A stretch of DNA of 64,000 nucleotides from Canna indica (Eukaryota > Streptophyta > Magnoliopsida > Zingiberales > Cannaceae): the NCBI GenBank assembly GCA_034359265.1, contig CP136890.1:43746501-43810500 (forward strand), in the 5' to 3' direction. A program made the position numbers and the translations under genes. This document shows, piece by piece, positions 56,048-64,000 of the stretch. The first letter of the stretch is position 1. Every line of letters starts with the position of its first letter. The notes below the pieces were generated by a model, which searched no databases, was not told the DNA's origin, and saw nothing but the letters and a program-made list of their open reading frames with translations.

Positions 56048-57496
56048 TGTTGAATTAAGGGTCTCTCTTAAGCCTCGATCTTTATTTTGATGATAATAAG
56101 CAAGTATTTAATCCATGTGTGAAGTTTTGAGTTCAGGTTGAGGTTGCGATAAGCATGCCAAGTGCGGTCAAATGAAACGAAAGAAAAGATCATCAAAGAA
56201 ACGAAAGAAGAAAACGTAAAAGAAAGGCTCGGGCTTAAATCAAGTAGAAATCATGTAATATACCCCTAGGATAATTTTACCCCAAGCCAAAATGTAAAGT
56301 TATCCAAGTTGAAACTTGGTAACTAGACTCATAAAAAAAGGCATGTAACAAAATCAAGTAGAAGTCAGCCTCAGCCTGACTTCAGTCGACCGAACAAGGC
56401 AGTATCATTGGCAGCAGCCAATTCGGTCGACCGAATGTTGCGAAAATATTGCAGTAGCCATTTGGTCGACCGAAGTTGGTGAAGAAATCGCAGAGGGCTG
56501 CGTCGATCGACCGGTCGGTCGACTGACTGAAGCCAAAAATTTGCAGAATGCTCATCGATCGACCAATCAGTCGATCAGATTAGAGATCACGATTCGCACG
56601 ACCCTAGCTCCACTGATTCGGTCGACCGACTGGTCGATCGAATGTAGGATCAATAGAGTTGCGACAGTCGGTTAACCCAGCGGTCGACCGAATACTCACA
56701 TAAAGCCAGCGATCGCATTGGCGATCAATCAGTTGGTTGACCGACGGTCGACCAACAAGTGACTGAACGACGTCAACAGCTAGTTTTTTGCCCGTTGAAC
56801 GTTCCGTTCGGTTGAGGGGTTATAAATACCCCTCACCTAACTTCTTTAATCCTTCTTAGAAATTTTATTGAGCATTAAAGAAGTGATTTGAGCCTTCAAT
56901 TCTGACCGTCGACAACATTCTTCGAGCACTTGCTTCCCTGCTTCCCTGCTTCCCTGCTTCCCTCAACTCTGCTGCAACTCAAGATTCATCTTCCGGCAAG
57001 TTGAAGGCTTGAAGGCTTGGGAAAGGAGCATTGGTTCATCTTCAAATTCTTAAGCTCTTTTCATTGTATTTGAATTGTTATTTCAAACTTGTTATCATCT
57101 GTAATAGCTGCCAGGTGTGCTAGGGAAACAATTAGGGAAAACTTTATAGAATTGTGTTTTGCATAGGTGAATAGGATTGAGGGGTTCTCAGAGTGGTGAG
57201 AAGAGTGTTCTCATTATGTTCAAAGGGAAACACAAGTTCTATAAAGTAGTGATTATAAATCCTTGGCGAGGAGCCAAGGTAGTGGAGTCGGCAGTTGGCC
57301 GAACCACTATAATTCATATGGTCTGCGTTGCTTTCGATATTTGTTCATTATTGTTCTTGATATTTGATCACATCCACTGTTAAGAAATACTTGCACTTAA
57401 GTTAAGTTAAAATTGAGTAAAAAGAAAAATTGAGAAAATCTAATAGGGGACAAATACTATTCAACCCCCCCTTCTAGTGTCGAATTTCCTACAACA
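56048..57496 (+). repeat. 5' LTR of element D
   Basis: It runs from TGTTGAATTAAGGG to TTTCCTACAACA. It holds a palindrome array, TATAAATA at 56821-56828, a four-copy GCTTCCCT run (56932-56963; about two copies in the 3' LTR) and the hairpin CCTTGGC/GCCAAGG at 57261-57279. Confidence 0.92.
56387..56828 (+). promoter_or_regulatory. GTCGAC palindrome array plus TATA box, element D 5' LTR
   Basis: Blocks centred on GGTCGACC or CGATCGACC start near 56387, 56423, 56461, 56500, 56553, 56617, 56667 and 56720, spaced about 35-65 bp. Some are single palindromes and some are pairs. The TATA box lies at 56821. The 3' LTR has the matching array at about 63098-63480 with TATA at 63523-63530. The layout is the same as in element B although the spacers differ. 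Confidence 0.75.
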
Positions 57497-57498
57497 TT

Positions 57499-57510
57499 TG
57501 GTATCAGGGC
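57499..57510 (+). other. Primer binding site of element D
   Basis: TGGTATCAGGGC lies two bases after the LTR end; one base differs from the initiator tRNA-Met match TGGTATCAGAGC. Confidence 0.85.
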
Positions 57511-57553
57511 AAGGTCGTAGGTCAAGATTTAACCATCTTCCCTACAAATTAAG

Positions 57554-59158
57554 ATGTCTAGTGAAATCCAATTAGCTCAAGGGTCCTCTACTCATACTCT
57601 ACCACTATTCGATGGAAACAACTATGACTATTGAAAGATCCACATGAATGGCTTCCTACAATCTTTAGGCATGGATGTATGGAGAATGATTTTAGTAGAG
57701 TATAAGCAACCCGATAAGGATATGGATAAATGGGACCAAGAAGAGATTAGACTCTTCAATGCAAATCCAAAGGCCGTCAATGCATTATATTGCGGCCTAT
57801 CAATTAATGAATTCAATAGAATTTCTACCTGTAAGTCCGCATATGAATCATGGAAGGTCCTAGAGACCACACATGAAGGAATCCAAAATAAATCTACTCA
57901 TGCATGATTATGAAATGTTTATCACATGAATCCATTGATTCCATGCATACTAGATTTCAAAATATTACAAATGACTTAGATAACATTGGCAGAGAAATAA
58001 GGGAAGAGGAGAAGGTAAGGAAGCTCCTCCGTTCCCTTCCAAAATCTTGGGAGCCCAAGGTCACAACAATCATGGAAGCTAAGAACTTGAGTACCTTGAA
58101 GATCACCAAGCTCATTGGGTCTCTCATGACACATGAGACCCACATGAAGCAATACCAGGAGGAAGATGCCCTAAAGGAAAGACCATTGCCTTAAAAGCAT
58201 CACATCGGGCAGAAGAGTCATCATCATCCGAGGAAGAGACGGATGATCTTGAAGAAATGGCGATTCTAGCAAGAAGATTTATGAGTTTCATGAGGGGAGG
58301 CATGAGGAAGGGAAGAGAAGGCTACACATGCTACCACTGCAACAAGACCGGGCATCTAAAGAGGGATTGCCCACTTCTCAAGATGGTCTCCACCTCCAAC
58401 CCTCACAAAAGGGAAAAATACAACAACAAGAAGAAGGCAATGATGGCCACGTGGGATGAAAGCGAGGCCTCATCGAGTGAAGAAGAAGCAAAGAGTGAAA
58501 AAACAAATCTTTGCTTGATGGCAAATGATGATGAGGTAAGGTTTACTTTCGGTGAAGTTTCTTTTACTCAAGAAGAACTAGAAAGTGAATTTGAACAAAT
58601 GCATGATGAATTAATGCCATTAGGAGAAAATTTAGAGACATTAAAAAGGACAATAAATCCTTAGAGATTGAGAATGATAGTTTATTACTCTCATACAATG
58701 CCTTAAGAAAAGAAGTAGACACCCTTAAGGAAGAGACATGCACCCTAGAGAAAGCTAAGAAGGACTTAGAAAATGACAACCAAAAATTAGAAGATGAAAA
58801 CAAATATTTAAGTAATCAAGTAGAGTATTTGAATGATAGCATGCTAACATTGAAAAAGGAACTTTGCATGCTTAATGAAAAGATGACAACCATACAAAAT
58901 GCCATGCCTAAGGTTGTCCATGAAAAGAAATCATCACACTTCCATGCTCACACACATACTAGAAGAAAATTTAATGGAAATTGCTTTTCTTGTGGCATAT
59001 TTGGCCATATGGCCAAGGAGTGTGCTTTGAGGAGGAACCCACATGCAAGATTTACATGGGTTCCCAAAATGACTAACACTCAAAGACCCAAGAAAATTTG
59101 GGTACCTAAGATGGTTTCTTCTCCTTTTGTAGATGGAGAAGCATCCTCAAACAAATAG
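57554..59158 (+). pseudogene. Sirevirus gag, element D (nonsense and frameshifts)
   Basis: ATG at 57554; codon 27 is TGA where Trp is expected (57632-57634). The capsid-like domain continues at 57644-57907 and, after a shift, at 57904-58194 (TRFQNITNDLDNIGREI, VRKLLRSLPKSWEPKVT). A further shift leads to knuckle 1, CYHCNKTGHLKRDC (near 58329), an acidic region and a coiled coil. The last frame (58829-59158) has knuckle 2, CFSCGIFGHMAKEC, and the IWVPKM tail typical of Sirevirus gag. Confidence 0.88.
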
Positions 59159-62100
59159 AAGCACTTGGATATTAGATAGCGATTGCTCAAAGCACATGAC
59201 GGGTGACATCAACTTATTTGCAACCCTATCAAGCAAAGATGGCGGACATGTCACATTTAGAGACAATGCCAAAGGTAAGATTGTTGGCATTGGTGACATA
59301 GGTATACTCCCTTACCCATGCATTAAGAATGTTTTATTAGTTGACAGGTTAAAACATAACTTGATTAGCATATCACATTTATGTGACAATGGATACATGA
59401 TTATTTTTGAAGCATCAAAATGTATCATTAGAAGTGCACCTTCAAATGATATCATGTTCATTGGAAATAGGCAAGAAAATGTCTACACTTTAGAATTAAA
59501 TGTCTTGCCAAATCCCCATGTTAGATGCTTAATTGCCATGGAGAATGACTCTTGGTTGTGGCATAGAAGGCTAGGACATGCTAGCATGAGCCTCATCCAA
59601 GAAATATCTATGAAAGAATTAGTTAAAGGCTTACCCAAGATAAAATTTGAATAAGACAAACTTTGTGATGCATGTCAACTTGGTAAGCAAGTCAAATATT
59701 CATTTCATAGTATTAATCAAGTTAGTACATCTAGAATTCTTGAGCTTTTGCACATGGATCTATTTGGTCCATGTGATGTAGCTAGTCTAGGTGGAAAGCT
59801 ATATTGTTATGTATTAGTTGATGATTTTTCTAGATTTACATGGGTTTTCTTTTTAGCTAAGAAAAATGAAACTTTTGAGTTTTTCGAAAGATTTTCAAAG
59901 AAAGTTACAAATGAAAAAAGAGTTTCAATTCAAAAAATTAGAAGTGATAATGGAGGGGAGTTTAAAAATAATTTTTTTTCCCAGTTTTGTGATGATTTGG
60001 GTATTGAACATACCTTTTCTTCCCCTAGGACCCCTCAACAAAATGGGGTGGTTGAGAGGAAGAATAGAACCTTACAAGAGATGGCTAGGACCATGTTACG
60101 TGAAAATGATTTGCCTAAGTAATTTTGACCCGAAGCCATAAATACCTCTTGCTATGTTCTTAACCGAGTTTTATTAAGACCCAAAATTAAGAAAACACCT
60201 TTTGAGCTTTGGAATGGTAAAATCCCAAATGTGGGATATTTTCATGTTTTTGGATGCAAATGTTTCATATTGAATACTAAGGATAATTTAGGAAAATTTG
60301 ATTCTAAATCCGATTAAGGGATTTTCCTAGGTTACTCCATGAATTCTGAGGCATATAGAGTTTACAATCGAAGAACCATGATTGTTGAAGAATCTATGCA
60401 TGTTATGTTTAATAAAACTAATAATTCTTCTAGAAATGTGAAGATTGTAAATGTAGGTGAAGAACTTAAGGATCTCACACTTCATGACAAAGAGGCGGAG
60501 GATGAAGATAACGAGGAAACCCAACATGAAGAACTGCCATCCTCGAATCTACCTCAAGTTGAAGATGAAGAAGAAGAAGCTCTACCACCTCTCCCTAAAG
60601 GATATCGGTTGGTAAAGGATCATCCAATGGACCAAGTCGTTGGAGAACCTTCAACGGGAGTGGTAACACATTCTAAACTCAAGAATGTTTGTCAATATGT
60701 AGCTTTTGTATCTCAAGTAGAGCCTAAGAACATTAAGGAAGCAATAGAAGATGAGTTTTGGGTACTAGCTATGCAAGAAGAACTCAACCAATTTGCTAGA
60801 AATGATGTGTGGGACTTAGTGCCTAGACCTAGTGAACAAACTATAATTGGAACTAAATGGGTATTTAGAAATAAGCTAGATGAAGAAGGATTAGTTATTA
60901 GAAACAAAGCTTGGTTAGTGGCACAAGGGTACAATCAACAAGAAGGGATAGATTATAATGAAATGTATGCTCCCGTAGCTAGATTTGAAGCAATTAGAAT
61001 GCTTTTGGCATATGCTAGCTTTAAGGGTTTTAAACTTTTTCAAATGGATGTAAAAAGTGCATTTTTAAATGGTTTCATTAATGAAGAAGTCTATGTTGAA
61101 CAACCCCCCCAGATTTGAAAGTTTTGAGTTTCCAACTTTGAACAACCATGTTTTCAAACTTAAAAAGGCATTATATGGTTTAAAACAAGCCCCTAGGGCT
61201 TGGTATGAAAGACTTTCAATCTTTTTAATTGAACAAGGTTTTAATGTTAGAAAAACTGATGTTTTACTTTTCATTAAGCATCATGAAAATGATATGTTAT
61301 TAGTTCAAATTTATGTTGATGACATAATTTTTGGTGCTACTAATCAAATGCTTTGTAAGTGGTTTGCTAAATGTATGCAAGATGAGTTTGAGATGAGCAT
61401 GATGGGGGAGCTCTCCTTCATGTTTGGTCTTGAAATCAAACAAACCAACAAAGGAATCTTCATCAATCACGCCAAGTACACAAAGGAGCTCATTAAAAGG
61501 TTTGTGATTAATGAAGCCAAGATAGCTTCTACACCTATGAGCGCATCCATCAAGCTTGACAAAGATGAAGAGGGCATTTATGTTGACGAAAAACGATATC
61601 GAGGTATGATTGGTAGTCTTCTTTACTTAACCGCAAGTAGACCCGATATCATGTTTGGTGTATGTGTATGTGCTAGGTTTCAACCTAGCCCTAAAATGTC
61701 TCATTTAAGTGCGGTAAAATTCATATTGAGATATTTAAAGGGCACGGTTGACTTAGGACTATAGTATCCATGTCATACATCATTTGATTTAATCGGTTTT
61801 TTGAATGCGGATTTTGTCGGGTGTAAAGTAGATAGAAAAAGCACTAGTGTGTATTGTCAATTCTTAGAAGCGAGTCTTGTTTCTTGGTTCTCAAAGAAAT
61901 AAAACTCAGTTGCACTTTCAACTACCGAAGTGGAATACATCGCTGCGGCTAGTTGTTGTGCACGAGTCCTTTGGATGAACAAACCCTTTTAGACTATGGA
62001 CTTGAGTATTCTTGCATACCTATTCATTGTGATGACACTAGTGCAATAAACTTAACGAAGAACCCTATTTTACACTCTAGAACCAAGCATATTGACTTAA

Positions 62101-62259
62101 GGCATCATTTTCTTAGGAAAATGTGACTAAGGGAAATATATCGGTAGAATTTGTATCCACCGATAAACAACTTGCCGATATATTTACAAAACCCTTGGTT
62201 GAAGAAAGCTTTACAAATTTAAGGATGCAATTAGGAATTTGTGCTTTTCCTAGTAATTA
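59133..62259 (+). pseudogene. Sirevirus pol, element D (protease, integrase, RT, RNase H)
   Basis: The pol frame overlaps the gag end by 26 bases. The protease active site reads LDSDCSKHMTGD, with Asp in place of the catalytic-loop Gly. The integrase has LWHRRLGHA, LHMDLFGP, IRSDNGGEF and PQQNGVVERKNRT, with stops at 60120 and 60126. RT covers about 60730-61764, with [22 protein letters not shown] and the catalytic YVDD at 61312-61323. RNase H (61770-62259) has TAG at 61762, TAA for Gln at 61900 and frameshifts, but TDKQLADIFTKPL is readable. The stop is at 62257-62259. Confidence 0.92.
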
Positions 62260-62764
62260 AAATGTTTTTCTTCAAAATGTATATGTGTTTCAAAACTTGC
62301 ATTCTAGAAAGTATCATCACACCTATGTATTGCTCTGTAGTGGGGCTTTGCGACCTATTGGTGTTCGCCTTCTATAGGCTTACATTAATGGGGAGGACTA
62401 TAGTGGTAGATGATACTTGGTTTTATGTCTTTCTTAATTTTTATGATGAAACTCATCAATTGTACCTTAATTCTTACCCTTTTTTATTGATGTCAAAAGG
62501 GGGAGAAAAAGTAAGGTCACACTTGGTTTTTACGATGCATATAGTTAGGGTGAGTTATATAGTTAGGGGGAGTTAAAAATGATTTGCACATTGATAGGGG
62601 GAACATAGGTTGAGTTATAAGTATTTGTATGCATGTGTTGAGTTTTATATCTTGTACACCTTAGACTCATGTATGCCTTAACTCAAACTCACAAACACTT
62701 ATGCATATGCTTTCTTAAATTTTTTTTCTCCATGTTATGTTTGTCATCATCAAAAAGGGGGAGA
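62260..62764 (+). other. 3' untranslated region with multiple polypurine tracts, element D
   Basis: Tracts AAAAGGGGGAGAAAAAG (about 62495), TTAGGGGGAGTTAAAA (about 62562) and GATAGGGGGAA (about 62594) precede the last, AAAAAGGGGGAGA (62752-62764), abutting the LTR. An open frame at 62241-62576 overlaps this zone and has no recognisable domain; I do not call it a gene. Confidence 0.8.
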
Positions 62765-64000
62765 TGTTGGCTGAAGGGTCTCTCTTAAGCCTCGATCTTT
62801 ATTTTGATGATAACAAACAAGTATTTAATCCATGTGTGAAGTTTTGAGTTCACGTTGAGATTGCGATAAGCATGCCAAGTTCGCTCAAACGAAACAAAAG
62901 AAAAGATCATCAAATAAACAGAAGAAGAAAACGTCAAACAAAGGCTTTTGCTTAAATCAAGTAGAAATCATGTAATATACCCCTAGGATAATTTTATCCC
63001 AAGCCAAAATGTAAAGTTATACAAGTCGAAACTTGGTAACCAAACTCATAAAAAAAGGCATGTAACAAAATTAAGTAAAAGTCAGCCTCAGGTTGAGTTC
63101 GGTCCACCGGTCGGTCGACCGAACAAGGTAGTATCGCTGGACCGGTCGACCGATTGTTGCAAAATATGGCAGTAGCCATTCGGTCGACTTGTCAGTCGAC
63201 CGTAGTTGGTGAAGAAATCGCAGACCGACTGAAGCCAAAAATTGGCAGAATGCTCATCGGCCGACCGATCGGTCGACCTGATTAGAGATCACGAATCGCG
63301 CGACCCTGGCTCCACTAATTCGGTCAACCAACTGGTCGACCGAATGTGGGATCGATAGAGTTGCTACAGTCGGTTGACCCGGCTGTCGACCGAACACTCA
63401 CATAAAGCCAGTGGTCGCATTGGCGATCGATCAGTTGGTCGACCGATGAATGACCGGCAAGCGATCGAACGGCGTCAACGGCTATTTTTTTGCCCGTTGA
63501 ACATTCCGTTCGGCTGAGGGGTTATAAATACCCCTCACCTAACTTCTTTAATCCTTCTTAGAAATTTTATTGAGCATTAAAGAAGTGATTTGAGCCTTCA
63601 ATTATGTCCGTCGACAACATTCTTCGAGCGTCTGCTTCCCTTCTTCCCTCAACTATGCTGCAACTCAAGATTCATCTTCCGACAAGTTGAAGGCTTGAAG
63701 GCTTGGGAAAGGAGCATTGGTTCATCTACAAATTCTTAAGCTCTTTTCATTGTATTTGAATTGTTATTTCAAACTTGTTATCATTTGTAATAGCTGCTAG
63801 GTGTGCTAGGGAAACACTTAGAGAAAACTTTGTAGAATTGTGTTTTGCCTAGGTGAATAGGATTGAGGGGTTCTCAGAGTGGTGAGAAGAGTGTCCTCAT
63901 TGTATTCAAAGGGAAACACAAGGTCTATAAAGTAATGATTAGAAATCCTTGGTGATGAGCCAAGGTAGTGGAGTAGGCAGTTGGCCGAACCACTATAATT
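62765..64000 (+). repeat. 3' LTR of element D, cut by the window end
   Basis: It is collinear with 56048-57314, with small indels and substitutions. About 180-200 bp should lie outside the window. The hairpin at 63947-63965 keeps pairing through a G-U pair (CCTTGGT/GCCAAGG). Confidence 0.92.

Larger units (their letters stand above)
56048..64000 (+). mobile_element. Sirevirus with gag and pol (element D), right end outside window
   Basis: LTRs begin at 56048 (TGTTGAATTAAGGG) and 62765 (TGTTGGCTGAAGGG). Primer site, gag, pol in Copia order (protease, integrase, RT, RNase H) and multiple polypurine tracts are all present. Left flank ATATA (56043-56047) is the expected TSD, but its partner is beyond the window. 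Gag and pol hold several stops and frameshifts, so the copy is inactive though nearly full length. It is the only Sirevirus here with pol. Confidence 0.92.

Noticed and set aside
57499..57510. tRNA-like sequence suggesting a tRNA gene near the LTR borders
   Set aside because: These are short primer sites complementary to tRNA 3' ends; no cloverleaf is present.
38312..62259. Endogenous pararetrovirus (caulimovirid) as source of the reverse transcriptase sequences
   Set aside because: All RT regions come with integrase, LTRs, TSDs and primer sites of LTR retrotransposons; no movement protein or virus-type coat region was seen.
62241..62576. 111-codon open frame after pol in element D as a possible env-like gene
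   Set aside because: It overlaps the polypurine tract zone, starts within the pol end, and has no signal peptide or coiled coil typical of Sirevirus env-like proteins.

Overview
This is plant nuclear DNA, almost certainly from an angiosperm with a large, repeat-rich genome. It holds one recognisable host gene, a four-exon DUF936-family gene at 11769-13709. Its first coding exon is GC-rich and its later exons are not, which is a weak hint of a monocot. Nearly everything else is transposable elements, stacked inside one another. Spliced introns, CCHC gag proteins, Copia and Gypsy pol genes, tRNA primer sites, polypurine tracts and clean target-site duplications (TSDs) support this. Nothing bacterial is present.

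Layout. 1-946: end of a minus-strand Tekay/Del-like Gypsy element. 961-8074: gag-only Sirevirus (element A). 8075-8760: relic of a Tat-like Gypsy element. 9016-10984: Mutator-like element carrying a piece of an ATL-type RING-H2 gene (Pack-MULE 1). 11141-13800: the DUF936 gene. 14598-27501: short-LTR Copia element whose LTRs begin TA and end TA. Its integrase region was split by a fold-back MULE (16461-24889, TSD ATTGTAAATC), which was in turn split by a gag-only Sirevirus (element B, 16974-24535, TSD CTATT). 27660-56047: remains of a minus-strand gag-only Sirevirus (element C). Element C is broken by Pack-MULE 2 (28311-31224, TSD AAAAATATA), which carries a protochlorophyllide oxidoreductase (POR) fragment and a LINE RNase H relic. 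It is also broken by an Athila Gypsy element (33011-53302, TSD GTATG). The Athila element itself holds a solo Gypsy LTR (34767-37258, TSD GTTTT) and a rearranged Tekay element (43538-51624, TSD TTCAT), which contains an inverted Sirevirus fragment. 56048-64000: a Sirevirus with gag and pol (element D), inserted into the 5' LTR of element C and cut by the window end.

No element here looks able to move by itself: every gag or pol frame I followed has stops, frameshifts or deletions. The gag-only Sireviruses share their primer site, repeated polypurine tracts, LTR ends and LTR layout with pol-bearing element D, so mobilisation in trans by a D-like relative is a reasonable inference.

The most unusual structures are non-coding. 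The Tekay LTR holds a row of seven hairpins whose loop region is nearly constant while the two stem arms change together. The Sirevirus LTRs carry GTCGAC palindromes about every 50 bp just upstream of the TATA box. The Sirevirus leader region has a small hairpin whose stem shows compensatory changes between families. The gag-only Sireviruses have a long AT-rich repeat domain where pol should be.
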